Origin: G963665495 sp963677785
Lineage (GTDB): Bacteria; Desulfobacterota; Desulfovibrionia; Desulfovibrionales; Desulfovibrionaceae
DNA: 64,000 nucleotides
Assembly: GCA_963677785.2 (NCBI GenBank)
Contig: CAXXDH010000003.1
Location: 62,001-126,000 of the forward strand
Direction: 5' to 3'
A model generated the notes under the pieces. It was not told where the DNA came from. It searched no databases and was given only the letters and a program-made list of their open reading frames with translations. Numbering within the stretch: position 1 is the first letter of the stretch; each line of letters begins with the position of its first letter. Position numbers and translations under genes: made by a program. This document shows positions 6,645-15,690 of this stretch, piece after piece.

Positions 6645-7919
6645 CTATCTGACGAACTCCACCGGCTCCACGCCCTGCCCCAGGTCCACCTGGGCGGTGA
6701 CGCGCGGCGTACGGCTGATGATCTTGCCGCGGCGGATCACGTACAGCCTGGCAGGGTGCAGCCGCAAGGCCTCCATACGTGAAGCGGCCTGCAGGATCAC
6801 CAGGTCCGCGTTGGCGCCGGGCTTGAGTCCGTAGTTTTCCAGACCCAGCGTACGCGCGCCGTTATCCGTGACCGTGGCAAAAAGCGCGTTCTGCTGGTCC
6901 ACGCCGGTCATCTGCACCGCGTGGGAGGCCATGTGCGCCACTTCCAGCATGTCGTGCGTACCCATGGGATACCAGGGGTCCATGACGCAGTCGTGGCCCA
7001 TGGCCACGTTGATTCCCATGTCCAGCAACTCGGGCACCCGCATCAGCCCCCGGCGTTTGGGATAGGTATCGTGCCGCCCCATAAGGTTCATGTTCACCAG
7101 CGCATTGCATACGCAGTTCAGTTCGGCCTCGGCCATCAGGGGCAGCAGTTTGGAAACATAATAATTGTCCATGGAGTGCATGGAGGTCAGATGCGAACCC
7201 GTGACCCGTCCCTGCAGGCCCAGCCGCGTGGTTTCGTACGCCAGGGTCTCCACGTGGCGCGACATGGGGTCGTCGGTCTCGTCGCAGTGCATATCCACCA
7301 GCAGGCCGCGTTCGGCAGCGATCTCGCAGAGCAGCTTCACGGACCGGCGGCCGTCCTCCATGGTCCGCTCAAAATGCGGAATGCCGCCCACCACATCCAC
7401 GCCCTTGTCCAGGGCCTTCTTCAGCAACTCCTCACCGCCGGGCGTACGCAGTACGCCGTCCTGCGGGAAGGCTACCAGCTGGATGTCCACGTAGTCCTTC
7501 ATTTCCTCGCGTACTTCCAGCAGCACGTCCACGGCCATCAGCGTCGGATCCGTGGTATCTACATGCGTCCGGATGGCCAGCGTGCCTTTGGCCACGGACC
7601 AGCGCAGCAGCTTCAGGGCCCGCTCCTTGACACCCTCGGGCGTGAGATCGGGCTTGAGTTCGCCCCAGAGCTGGATGCCCTCCAGCAAGGTGCCGCTCTG
7701 ATTCATCCGCGGCATGCCCATGGACAGGGTCGCGTCCAGATGAAAGTGGCTGTCCACAAAAGGCGGACAAACCAGAAAGCCCTCAGCGTCGATAACCTCG
7801 GCCTCGGACGCGTCAATACTGGGCGCGATTTCTTTGATCTTCCCGTCCACACACAAAATAGAAACAGCCTGTCCTTCATCGGACGGCAACACGGCATTGG
7901 TAATAAGCAATTGAGACAT
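6645..7919 (-). CDS. codA: Cytosine deaminase (amidohydrolase family)
   Basis: A 424-residue metal-dependent hydrolase that should convert cytosine to uracil and ammonia for pyrimidine salvage. The first metal motif HFH is at residues 58-60, followed by the active-site segment HCDETDDP and the C-terminal motif GHDCVMDPWYPMG, which closely matches the CodA GHD-x-DPWYP signature. Length fits the family (about 425). ATG 7919 has GGGGAG upstream. It is the last gene of a minus-strand operon with a BMP-type ABC transporter, which suggests the transporter brings in a nucleobase or nucleoside that this enzyme or its partners degrade. Related amidohydrolases (isoguanine or creatinine deaminases) are possible alternatives. 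Confidence 0.88.
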   Translation of the reverse strand: MSQLLITNAVLPSDEGQAVSILCVDGKIKEIAPSIDASEAEVIDAEGFLVCPPFVDSHFHLDATLSMGMPRMNQSGTLLEGIQLWGELKPDLTPEGVKERALKLLRWSVAKGTLAIRTHVDTTDPTLMAVDVLLEVREEMKDYVDIQLVAFPQDGVLRTPGGEELLKKALDKGVDVVGGIPHFERTMEDGRRSVKLLCEIAAERGLLVDMHCDETDDPMSRHVETLAYETTRLGLQGRVTGSHLTSMHSMDNYYVSKLLPLMAEAELNCVCNALVNMNLMGRHDTYPKRRGLMRVPELLDMGINVAMGHDCVMDPWYPMGTHDMLEVAHMASHAVQMTGVDQQNALFATVTDNGARTLGLENYGLKPGANADLVILQAASRMEALRLHPARLYVIRRGKIISRTPRVTAQVDLGQGVEPVEFVR

Positions 7920-7956
7920 CAAAGTTCTCCCCTTGAAATACTCTTTAAACCCCCTA

Positions 7957-8008
7957 TCGCGAGGTCCGGGGGGATCATCCCCCCGGCGGGGCTTGGGGTG
8001 GAACCCCA
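7957..8008. repeat. Dispersed double-hairpin repeat, copy A
   Basis: GGTCCGGGGGGATCATCCCC and the following bases form a near-perfect palindrome (CCGGGGGGA / TCCCCCCGG) followed by a second hairpin GGGGCTTGGGGTGGAACCCC. A variant of the same pair of hairpins occurs at 53488-53535 in the same orientation. Here it sits between the permease stop and the codA start, so it is probably transcribed in the operon mRNA. Confidence 0.75.
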
Positions 8009-8033
8009 ATTATCCCTTATCTTTTCTCTTCGC

Positions 8034-8975
8034 TCACCGTTCGCCTTTGCGGAACGGCACGAGCAGCGCCTTGGGGTAGGCGGCGCGGCGCGACATGACT
8101 ATCAAGGCGATTATGGAGCAGATATAGGGCAGCATCAAGTAGAATTGATACGGGATGGCCATGCCGGACTGCTGCTGCACGCGCATCTGGATGGCGTCGA
8201 AGGCGGCGAAGAGCAGGCAGCCGAGCAGCGCCTTGCCGGGTTTCCAGGAGGAAAACACGACAAGCGCGATGCAGATCCAGCCGCGGCCGTTGACCATGCC
8301 GATGTAATAGGCGTCAAACGCGGACATGGTCAGAAACGCGCCGCCCACGGACATCATGGCGCTGCCCGCGATGACCGACCAGGTGCGGATCTTGAAAACC
8401 GACAGCCCCTGGGCCTCAACGGCCATGGGATTTTCCCCGGTCATACGTACGGCCAGGCCAAGCGGCGTACGGAAGAGCACGTAGCCCACCAGGCCCACCA
8501 GAACAAACGCGGCCAGGGTCAGGGCGGTCTGGTGGAAAAGCACCTCGCCCAGAAAGGGAATGTCCGAAAGCAATGGAATGTGCAGCGGCTGAAAGGGCAC
8601 GATCTTGGGCGGCGTGGTGGCTTTGGGCAGCAGCATCCGGAAAACGAACGAGCTGAGACTGGAGCCGAGCATGGTAATGCCCAGGCCGGTGACGTGCTGC
8701 GACAGCCCGAGATTGACCGTGAGAAAGGCGTGCAACAAGCCGAACAGCCCGCCCGCAAACGCCGCGAACAATACGCCCGTATAGAGGTCGCCTCCCATGT
8801 AGACCCAGGTCCAGCCGGACATGCAGCCCACGGCCATGATACCCTCGATGCCCAGGTTGAGCACGCCGGAGCGTTCGCAGATCAGCTCGCCCAGGGTCCC
8901 GAAGATCAGGGGCGTGGCCATGCGGATGGTGGCCATCCAGAAACCGGTTTCTATGAGAAAATTCAGGACGTCCAT
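8034..8975 (-). CDS. ABC transporter permease, nucleoside/nucleobase type (second permease)
   Basis: A 313-residue multi-spanning protein of the branched-chain/BMP-type permease family (as in the NupPQ and RnsCD nucleoside importers). It has about eight to ten hydrophobic helices and the conserved ERSGVLNLGIEG segment near residues 34-45, a hallmark of this subfamily. The ATG at 8975 lies two bases after the stop of the first permease and has GGAGG upstream. Upstream in-frame extension into the neighbour is rejected for that reason. With its partner it forms the membrane channel of the importer. Confidence 0.9.
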   Translation of the reverse strand: MDVLNFLIETGFWMATIRMATPLIFGTLGELICERSGVLNLGIEGIMAVGCMSGWTWVYMGGDLYTGVLFAAFAGGLFGLLHAFLTVNLGLSQHVTGLGITMLGSSLSSFVFRMLLPKATTPPKIVPFQPLHIPLLSDIPFLGEVLFHQTALTLAAFVLVGLVGYVLFRTPLGLAVRMTGENPMAVEAQGLSVFKIRTWSVIAGSAMMSVGGAFLTMSAFDAYYIGMVNGRGWICIALVVFSSWKPGKALLGCLLFAAFDAIQMRVQQQSGMAIPYQFYLMLPYICSIIALIVMSRRAAYPKALLVPFRKGER

Positions 8976-8977
8976 GC

Positions 8978-10027
8978 TCACCTCCAGCGTACGCGGTATT
9001 TGGCCAGGAACATGGCCACCAGCACGGCCAGCAGGGAGACCGCGGTAATCACGTCCGCAATGTAGTTGGAGATGGTGATGGCCCGGCTCATGGAATCCGC
9101 CCCGATGTAGATGGCGGCCACAAACAGCGCCGCGGCGATCACGCCCAGCGGATTCAGCCCGGCAAGCATGGCGACCACGATGCCGGTGTAGCCGAAGCCC
9201 GGAGACAGTTCCAGGGTCAGGTAGCCCTTGGGTCCGCACAGCTCGCTGACTCCGGCCATGGCGGCCAGCCCGCCGCTGATCAGGGCCGTACGAATCACGG
9301 CCGCGTTCACGGGCATGCCCGCGAAAGTCCCGGCCTTGGGACTCGCGCCCACGGCCCGGATCTCAAATCCCCAGATGGTGGAACGCATGAACCACCAGGC
9401 GGCCACGGCGCAGGCCAGGGCGATGAAAAATCCCAGGTGAAAACGGGTCTTGGCCAGCAGCACGGGCAGTATGGCGCTATCCAGTACGGGCACGGCCTGG
9501 GGCCAGCCCAGGGCCATGGGATCCTTCCACGGACCGAACACCAGCCAGTTGACGAACAGCAGGACCACAAAATTCAGCAACAGGGTGGTGACCACCTCGT
9601 CCACATGCAGCTTGGTCTTGAGCAGGGTCGGCCCCAGCAGCAGCAAGCCGCCGCCGAGCGCCCCGGCCAGAAAAAGAAAGGGGATCATCAGATACGGGGG
9701 CAGGTTCACGGCTCCTGCGCCCAGCCAGGTGGCCATACAGGCGCCCACGTAGAACTGACCTTCGCCGCCGATGTTCCAGAGTTTGGCGCGAAAGGCCACG
9801 GCTGCGGCCAGTCCGGTGAAAATCAGCGGCGTGGCCCGTGTCAGGGTTTCGGTCAGGGCGAATTTGGAGCCCAGCGCGCCTTGGAGCAACAGCGCCCAGG
9901 CCTCCAGCGGCGAGGCTCCGCCCCAGAGCAAAAGCACCGAACACAGCAGCATGGCGACCAGCACGGCCAGCACATGGGCAAAGACGATACGCCGGATGGA
10001 GACGTTTTCGCGTGCTTCAAAGCGCAT
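8978..10027 (-). CDS. ABC transporter permease, nucleoside/nucleobase type (first permease)
   Basis: A 349-residue inner-membrane permease with the conserved AKLWNIGGEGQFYVGA motif (about residues 81-96) typical of the first permease of BMP-type nucleoside importers. It starts inside the ATPase gene, overlapping it by 11 bases, and is followed at two bases by the second permease, so the three genes are translationally coupled. It pairs with the downstream permease to form the transmembrane pore. Confidence 0.9.
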   Translation of the reverse strand: MRFEARENVSIRRIVFAHVLAVLVAMLLCSVLLLWGGASPLEAWALLLQGALGSKFALTETLTRATPLIFTGLAAAVAFRAKLWNIGGEGQFYVGACMATWLGAGAVNLPPYLMIPFLFLAGALGGGLLLLGPTLLKTKLHVDEVVTTLLLNFVVLLFVNWLVFGPWKDPMALGWPQAVPVLDSAILPVLLAKTRFHLGFFIALACAVAAWWFMRSTIWGFEIRAVGASPKAGTFAGMPVNAAVIRTALISGGLAAMAGVSELCGPKGYLTLELSPGFGYTGIVVAMLAGLNPLGVIAAALFVAAIYIGADSMSRAITISNYIADVITAVSLLAVLVAMFLAKYRVRWR

Positions 10028-11561
10028 GGGCGGCCTCCGCTACGGGAGCTTTGGGCATGCCCTGCCCGGCCATGAGCAAGCCCAGGCGCGTACGGTCCAG
10101 CTCGGATGTGGGCATGGGCGGAGAGATACGGCCGCGGTACATGACCTGGATGCGGTCCGCCACCTGAAAAAGTTCGTCCAGATCCTCGGAGATCAGCAGC
10201 ACGCCCGCGCCCTGCTCGGCCGCGTCCAGGAGCTTTTGATGCACATAGGCCGTGGCGCCCACGTCCAGCCCCCAGGTGGGCTGGTTGGCCAGAATGATGG
10301 CCGGCCGGCCCGAAAGCACCCGCGCCAGCACCAGCTTCTGCATATTGCCGCCGGAAAGCTTGCGCACCGGGGCTTCAATGCCCGGACAACGGACGTCAAA
10401 CGCAGAGACCAGTTCTTTGGCGCGTCGGGCCAGAGCCTTGAACTGCAAAACCCCCCGGCGCGAATAATCGCCCGTACGGTAGATTTCCAGCGCCAGATTC
10501 TCCATGACGTTCATGTCGCCGATCAACCCCACGCCGTTGCGATCTTCGGGCACGCGGCCGATGCCCGCCCGGACCATGGCGGCCGGACTCGGATGGTCCA
10601 CGGCATAGCCGTCGACGATGATTTCTCCCTGGTCGGGCGTCAGCAGCCCGGAAACCAGATCCGCCAGCCAGGCCTGGCCGTTGCCGGAAACCCCGGCTAT
10701 GCCCAGGACCTCGTGCGCGTTGAGCCGCAATTCCAGATTATCCAGTACGGTCTTGCGCTCGGGGTCGCGGACCGTGATGTCCTTGAGATACAAAATTTCA
10801 TTGCCCTGCCTGGGCTCCGGACGCCGGGGCTCGGGGATGTCGCTGCCCACCATGGCTTTGGCCAGTTCGCCCGGCGAAGTCCCGGACGTGGGCGTTTCAA
10901 AGACCACCGTGCCGTTGCGCAGGACAACGCAGCGGTCGCTGGCGGCCATGACCTCGCGCAGCTTGTGCGTGATGAAGATGACCGAAAGCCCGTCTTTCAC
11001 CAGTCGACGCAGGGTCTCAAACAGATGGTCGGACTCCTGGGGCGTGAGCACGGAGGTGGGCTCGTCCAGAATCAGAATCCGGGCGTCTCGGTAGAGCACC
11101 TTGAGAATCTCCACCCGCTGGCGTTCGCCCACGGAAAGATCCCTGACCCGGGCGGCGGGATCCACCTGCAGGCGGAACTGGCGCATCAGGGCGTCGAGTT
11201 TTTTGCGGGCCTTGCGGCTCTTGCGATTGGGCGAAAGCAATGACTCGGTGCCGAGCATGATATTTTCCAGCACGGTCATGCCCCCGGCCAGGGTGAAGTG
11301 CTGGTGCACCATGCCCACGCCCTGCTCCAGGGCTGCCCGGGGCGATCCTTCGGGCAAGGGCTTGCCGAAGACTTCCACATGACCCGTATCGGCCAGATAA
11401 TGCCCGAACAGAATGGACATCAGCGTGGTTTTGCCAGCGCCATTTTCCCCGAGCAGGGCGAGCATCTCGCCCTTGCGCAGCTCGAGCGAGACGTCCGCGT
11501 TGGCCACCACGCTGCCGAAGCGTTTGGAAATGTTGACGAGTTTCAGGACTGTTTCTGACAT
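10017..11561 (-). CDS. ABC transporter dual ATP-binding protein, nucleoside/nucleobase type
   Basis: A 514-residue protein with two fused ATPase domains, as in RbsA/YufO-type sugar and nucleoside importers. The first domain has Walker A GENGAGKTT (about 38-46), a signature LSVGERQR and Walker B LILDEPT. The second domain has the signature LSGGNMQK but a degenerate Walker A (GVSGNGQ), which is normal for this subfamily. It energises the two permeases downstream. It overlaps the first permease by 11 bases and lies 47 bases after the binding-protein gene, from which it is separated by a strong hairpin. Confidence 0.92.
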   Translation of the reverse strand: MSETVLKLVNISKRFGSVVANADVSLELRKGEMLALLGENGAGKTTLMSILFGHYLADTGHVEVFGKPLPEGSPRAALEQGVGMVHQHFTLAGGMTVLENIMLGTESLLSPNRKSRKARKKLDALMRQFRLQVDPAARVRDLSVGERQRVEILKVLYRDARILILDEPTSVLTPQESDHLFETLRRLVKDGLSVIFITHKLREVMAASDRCVVLRNGTVVFETPTSGTSPGELAKAMVGSDIPEPRRPEPRQGNEILYLKDITVRDPERKTVLDNLELRLNAHEVLGIAGVSGNGQAWLADLVSGLLTPDQGEIIVDGYAVDHPSPAAMVRAGIGRVPEDRNGVGLIGDMNVMENLALEIYRTGDYSRRGVLQFKALARRAKELVSAFDVRCPGIEAPVRKLSGGNMQKLVLARVLSGRPAIILANQPTWGLDVGATAYVHQKLLDAAEQGAGVLLISEDLDELFQVADRIQVMYRGRISPPMPTSELDRTRLGLLMAGQGMPKAPVAEAAHAL

Positions 11562-11575
11562 GGCGTTTACAACAA

Positions 11576-11599
11576 AGGGGCCGTGTTGCCACGGCCCCT
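11576..11599 (-). terminator. Intra-operon hairpin between binding protein and ATPase genes
   Basis: AGGGGCCGTG and CACGGCCCCT form a ten-base perfect stem with a four-base loop. On the transcribed strand it is followed by TTTGTTG. Its position right after the binding-protein gene suggests partial termination or 3'-end protection so that more binding protein than membrane parts is made. That role is inference. Confidence 0.6.
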
Positions 11600-11608
11600 G
11601 TCTGACGA

Positions 11609-12601
11609 TTAAAAAGTTGATTTGGGTTCGTTGTCGTTTATTTCGATCACCAGCTTGCCGGACTTGATATCGTCGGCGGACTGCTGAACTTTTGCTTTCA
11701 CTTCAGCCGGAATCTTGGCGTCGAATTCGTAGAAGGGAGCCAGGGAGGCGCCGCCTTTGCCCATCATGGTCCACTCGCGGTAGTCCTCGCCCTTGAACTG
11801 GCCCTTTTTAACCAGGTCTATGGCGTGGTTGACGGCGGGCTCCATATTCCAGAGCGCGGACGTCACCACAACATCCTTGCCGTTTTCCTCTTTGTTCATG
11901 TCGTTGACGTTGCCGAAAGCGATGAGGCCTTTTTCGCGGGCGGCATCGACCACTCCGGCGCGTTCGGCGTAAAGAATATCAACGCCGGCCTCGGCCTGGG
12001 CGTAAGCGAATTCCTTGGCCTTGGGCGGATCATACCAGGAGCCTATAAAAGAAACCTTGAACTGCACGTCCGGATTCACGGCCTTGGCGCCGGCCATGAA
12101 GGCATTGAAAAGACGGTTGACTTCGCCGATGGGATAGCCGCCCACCATGCCTATCTTGTTGGTCTTGGTCATGGAACCGGCGATCATGCCCATCAGGTAG
12201 CAGGGCTCGTGAACGTAATTATCGAATACGGAAAGATTGTCGTCTTCGGGTCCGAAGGAGTCGCCCATCAGATACGCGACCTTGGGGTAATCCTTGGCCA
12301 CCTTGCGGACATCGCGCGAAATGCCGAAAGCCTCGCCCACAATCAGGTCCATACCCTTTTCCGAATATTCACGCAGCACGCGAATATAGTCCGTATTGGG
12401 AACCTTTTCGGAAAACACGTATTCGATTTCACCTGCGTCAGCGGCCTTCTGCAGGGCTTTGTGCAGGCAGGCGTCCCATTTTTGTTGAATGGGTTGGGTA
12501 TATATTCCTGCCACTTTCAATTTTTCAGCGGCAAGGGCGCCGCTGGTTGAAAACGCCAGAACAAGGCAAAAAACGGCAATGATGGTGACAATTTGTTTCA
12601 T
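11609..12601 (-). CDS. BMP-family substrate-binding protein of nucleoside/nucleobase ABC importer
   Basis: A 330-residue periplasmic binding protein of the BMP (Med/PnrA) family, which binds purine nucleosides or related compounds. A cleavable signal peptide covers about residues 1-24 (ending GALAA, without a lipobox cysteine). The family segment around IVGEAFGISRDVRKVAKDYP and the motif MVGGYPIGEVNRL are visible. AAAGGAG lies eight bases before the ATG. It heads the operon and is followed by the attenuator-like hairpin. The neighbouring cytosine deaminase points to a nucleobase or nucleoside ligand. Confidence 0.9.
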   Translation of the reverse strand: MKQIVTIIAVFCLVLAFSTSGALAAEKLKVAGIYTQPIQQKWDACLHKALQKAADAGEIEYVFSEKVPNTDYIRVLREYSEKGMDLIVGEAFGISRDVRKVAKDYPKVAYLMGDSFGPEDDNLSVFDNYVHEPCYLMGMIAGSMTKTNKIGMVGGYPIGEVNRLFNAFMAGAKAVNPDVQFKVSFIGSWYDPPKAKEFAYAQAEAGVDILYAERAGVVDAAREKGLIAFGNVNDMNKEENGKDVVVTSALWNMEPAVNHAIDLVKKGQFKGEDYREWTMMGKGGASLAPFYEFDAKIPAEVKAKVQQSADDIKSGKLVIEINDNEPKSTF

Positions 12602-13031
12602 GCTGGCTCCTTTCTGGAAAAAATTATCGGGTTACCCCCGGACGTGCGTTTTGCAAAATATCGGAATCGCATTAGCAATCTTGATACCAACATCCGGAGC
12701 CTGGACTCGGGCTCCCAAAAGCGGCTGCGGTGCCCATCCCTACATCCAAAACGCAAGAAAGGCTATTCTCCATATGACTCTTTTTTTAACATATTCGTAA
12801 ACCAAGGCAAGCTTCAAAACAAAAATGAAAATAATCTTCAATACTCCGCAACCAGCTGAATACTCTAAACAGCCTCCGGACCGTCCCTGTTTTCCGCCGC
12901 AACAACGCCCGGCAACCCGAGTTAATTATTAAGAATATTTAAGAGGTCTTTTTCTGAAAAGATTATTCTTTACCTGGACAGCACTCTTCTCTATGCTATT
13001 TTCAAACGTATTACGTATATCCGGGACAACT
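12602..13031. other. Intergenic region with divergent leaders; no gene seen
   Basis: About 430 bases between the leftward importer operon and the rightward TPR gene. The leftward leader could fold locally (for example GGGGGTAACCC near 12630-12642), but I see no match to the purine, preQ1 or TPP riboswitch consensus. The right half is AT-rich and probably holds the TPR gene promoter; no clear -35/-10 pair stands out. Confidence 0.5.
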
Positions 13032-15149
13032 ATGAATATTCAAAGACAGGCCTCAAAAAGCGTGGCCTCCCCGGGGGGGGAAAATGGTCTGGCGCCTTTT
13101 CTGGACCAGCCGGTTCACGTGCTCGTGCATGACGCCACGCTGCTCAAGCAATTGCGGATCATTCTGCCGGCACTCAAATTTTCCAATATCATCTATCATG
13201 ATACCGCCGACGGCTATCAGCGTATGGTCGTCAAAACAGCCCGGCAGTTGATCGATTCGGACGGTGTTTTCCTGATCAATCCGCCGGAATATATCCACGG
13301 GAAAAACAAAACCGCAGTCAAAAAAGGATTGCCCGATTTTTTTTCCAGCGTCAGCCATCTGCTGGAAAAGGCGCGCCGCGACAAATACGACCGATTGTCC
13401 CGCTGCGTGCCCATTTTTCCGGAAATCCAGTACACCCAAAAACGGGAAAACACGCTGGTGGCCCTGGCGGAATACGGTATTACCGGCGCTTTCATTCTCA
13501 AAGAGCAGGACCCGGATGTGTTCCGGAGCAAGCAGAACATGGAAGACCTGCGCCAGCTTCTTGTAGAACGGCTGGAAGAAGTGAAAGGCTACATGCTCGA
13601 GTTTCTGCCAAACAGGGAAAATGCCGTTGTTGAAATGACGTCCCGCAAGGAAGAGCTGGATCTCACCAGCCGCCAGGCCGAAGCCGACCGGCTGCTGAAA
13701 GAGGCCATGGAGTACAAGCAGGGCCGCAGTTTCGAACAGGCCATCAAATACTTCAAAAAAGCCATTGAACTCATGCCAATGGACCCGCAGGCCTATCTTG
13801 AGAGCGGGCGCGTCTACGTACGCATCCGCAAGTACCCCAGCGCTCTGCTGCGGTTCAAGCAGGCTGAGGAAGTGGCCATCCATATTCCCGAACCCAACAA
13901 GGAAATCGCCAATGTCCGGATGCTTCAGGCCAAGGAGCGCATAGAAAACGGAGAATCGGCCCAAAGCACCAAGGTGAAGGATCTGCTGCACGAGGCCGTC
14001 AATCATTATGAAATCGCCGTGGACAAGGCCTCCAAAATCAAGCTCGAACACCATGCCAGACGGCGTGACATACGGGTGGAAAGCATCGCCCGGGTGGCAG
14101 GAGACATCTTCAAACAGGACCTGGAGTCTGTTTTAGGCAAGCGCAACGCCGTGGTGCTGCTCTTGAGCGACGTGGCCCGAAGGGCCATAAGCCTGCTCGA
14201 CGCCATGGAGGAAACCGAGCTGGGCGCTCCCAAGCTGATTCTGATGGGCCTGGCCGCCATGGACCAAGGGGACTTCAAGGAAGCGGAGCGACTGCTCTAC
14301 CAGGCGGCCGAAGATCCGAACTATTTCGCCGAAGCCTGCAACGAGCTTATCATCCTCGGAACCATTGCCCGCCAGCGGATGAGCCCCGACGTCGCCCTGT
14401 TCATCTATGATCGCCTGCTACAGTATACGCCCCCCAACAGAGCCTCGGTCTATTATAATATAGCTGTGGCCCATGCGGCCAAAGAAGAACATCTGGACGC
14501 CCTGGGCGCGCTCATGCAAGCGCTGTTCCTGGATCCGCTGCTGGCCGAGGAGGAAGAGTTCTACCGCAACGAACCGCTCATGCAGCTTCTGGAGGATACC
14601 CTGCAGATTTTTGACGCTGTGGAACATTCCATCCGCAAAGGCCAGGCAAACATCCTGACCGACAATGAACGCCGCGACATCATGATACAGGAAAAAATCG
14701 AACATTTGATTCTTGAGGACAGCCCCCTGCAAGTCCTTGACAGGCTTCAGAAAATCGCGACTTTGAACAAAAATTTCTTCAAGCGCAGAGCATTTTTCTC
14801 CGTACCGTATATCCGGGAATTCATAGCCAATCAACTGCGCAATACGCCCGGAGCCGCGTACGGCAAAACGGACAAGCAGCTGCATTTATTGGAAACGTTG
14901 AACAAAGCTGCGGAACGGTTGGAACAATCTCAGGCGGAAAGCAGTTTTTACGCTTACAAAGCCCAGGCATCCCACTGCCTCGCCGTGGGAGCCAAAAAAA
15001 TCGACGCCGTGGCCCTGTTGACCAAGGCGCTGATATCCTGTTCGTATTGCACGGAACGTGCGGAGTTTTTCGCCAACAATCAACTCCTCGAACTGACCCT
15101 GCGCCTGCACAAAAGTCTCGCTTCGGTGAAACGGGTAAAACTCCCCTGA
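13032..15149 (+). CDS. TPR protein with N-terminal receiver-like domain
   Basis: A 705-residue cytoplasmic protein. The first roughly 190 residues resemble a receiver-like fold (hydrophobic strands such as VHVLVHD and FLINPPE, and GITGAFILKE near the end) but no clear phosphoacceptor set is visible. A TPR segment lies at about 215-300 (for example FEQAIKYFKKAIELMPMDPQ), with more helical repeats further on. I chose ATG 13032; an in-frame ATG at 12993 lacks a better ribosome site, so the start is uncertain. The gene stands alone on its strand. Function is unknown; a regulatory scaffold is the most reasonable guess. Confidence 0.8.
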   Translation: MNIQRQASKSVASPGGENGLAPFLDQPVHVLVHDATLLKQLRIILPALKFSNIIYHDTADGYQRMVVKTARQLIDSDGVFLINPPEYIHGKNKTAVKKGLPDFFSSVSHLLEKARRDKYDRLSRCVPIFPEIQYTQKRENTLVALAEYGITGAFILKEQDPDVFRSKQNMEDLRQLLVERLEEVKGYMLEFLPNRENAVVEMTSRKEELDLTSRQAEADRLLKEAMEYKQGRSFEQAIKYFKKAIELMPMDPQAYLESGRVYVRIRKYPSALLRFKQAEEVAIHIPEPNKEIANVRMLQAKERIENGESAQSTKVKDLLHEAVNHYEIAVDKASKIKLEHHARRRDIRVESIARVAGDIFKQDLESVLGKRNAVVLLLSDVARRAISLLDAMEETELGAPKLILMGLAAMDQGDFKEAERLLYQAAEDPNYFAEACNELIILGTIARQRMSPDVALFIYDRLLQYTPPNRASVYYNIAVAHAAKEEHLDALGALMQALFLDPLLAEEEEFYRNEPLMQLLEDTLQIFDAVEHSIRKGQANILTDNERRDIMIQEKIEHLILEDSPLQVLDRLQKIATLNKNFFKRRAFFSVPYIREFIANQLRNTPGAAYGKTDKQLHLLETLNKAAERLEQSQAESSFYAYKAQASHCLAVGAKKIDAVALLTKALISCSYCTERAEFFANNQLLELTLRLHKSLASVKRVKLP

Positions 15150-15203
15150 TTTTTTACGCAGTCGTTTTCGCATGCCGCTTTCCCCAAAAAAACACCGTAC
15201 AGG

Positions 15204-15413
15204 TCAATGCTCGGCCCTGACCGCCGCCAGCAAACGGGCAGCACCCGCCAACCGTGCGCGAAAACAAAACAAATCCAGCCTGGAAAAACTCTGCCCGGCC
15301 TTGAGCAGCATTTCGGTCTGCGCCGCATGCAGCGCCTGAGGATAAGGCATGCCCTGTGTCATCTTTGCGGCGGTCTTTGCAGCAAGCATTTCGCGAAGCA
15401 ATGAGATGTCCAT
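15204..15413 (-). CDS. Short protein, unknown function (third gene of small operon)
   Basis: A 69-residue predicted protein, helical and alanine-rich, with no family I recognise. AAGGGGGT lies about five bases before its ATG, which is a good ribosome site and the main reason to accept it. It follows the zinc-finger gene by about 90 bases on the same strand. Confidence 0.5.
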   Translation of the reverse strand: MDISLLREMLAAKTAAKMTQGMPYPQALHAAQTEMLLKAGQSFSRLDLFCFRARLAGAARLLAAVRAEH

Positions 15414-15500
15414 TGTGACCCCCTTGTGATTTGAAACGCTCCGTCAAAAAACATGCAATTTTCAAACCACAAGAGGGAGGAGAGATCCTGTTGATTGATA

Positions 15501-15689
15501 TCAGGAAATTTTCTGTTTTTTTCCGTTTTCCGCATCCTCGGCGGATTGTTTCTGTTTCACATCCTGCATACGCTGCAATCGCCAGATATTGACTTCGGTC
15601 ATGTGCCCCTCGCACAACCCCAAGGTCTCGGATTGGGGCCAGGAGTCAAATCCTATGCAAGCCTCTTTGCCGCAAATGATGCATTTCAT
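15501..15689 (-). CDS. Small CxxC...CxxH zinc-finger-like protein
   Basis: A 62-residue protein with Cys3, Cys6, Cys11, Cys26 and His29, arranged as CxxC and CxxH pairs that would suit a zinc site, followed by a basic helical tail. Its ATG is one base past the stop of the HTH gene, and AAAGAG at the end of that gene serves as ribosome site, so the two are coupled. Function is unknown; the pairing with an HTH protein suggests a nucleic-acid or regulatory role. Confidence 0.65.
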   Translation of the reverse strand: MKCIICGKEACIGFDSWPQSETLGLCEGHMTEVNIWRLQRMQDVKQKQSAEDAENGKKQKIS

Positions 15690-15690
15690 A

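Noticed and set aside
12602..12800. Possible riboswitch in the leader of the BMP importer operon
   Set aside because: No match to purine, preQ1, TPP or guanidine core sequences by eye; kept only as an intergenic note.
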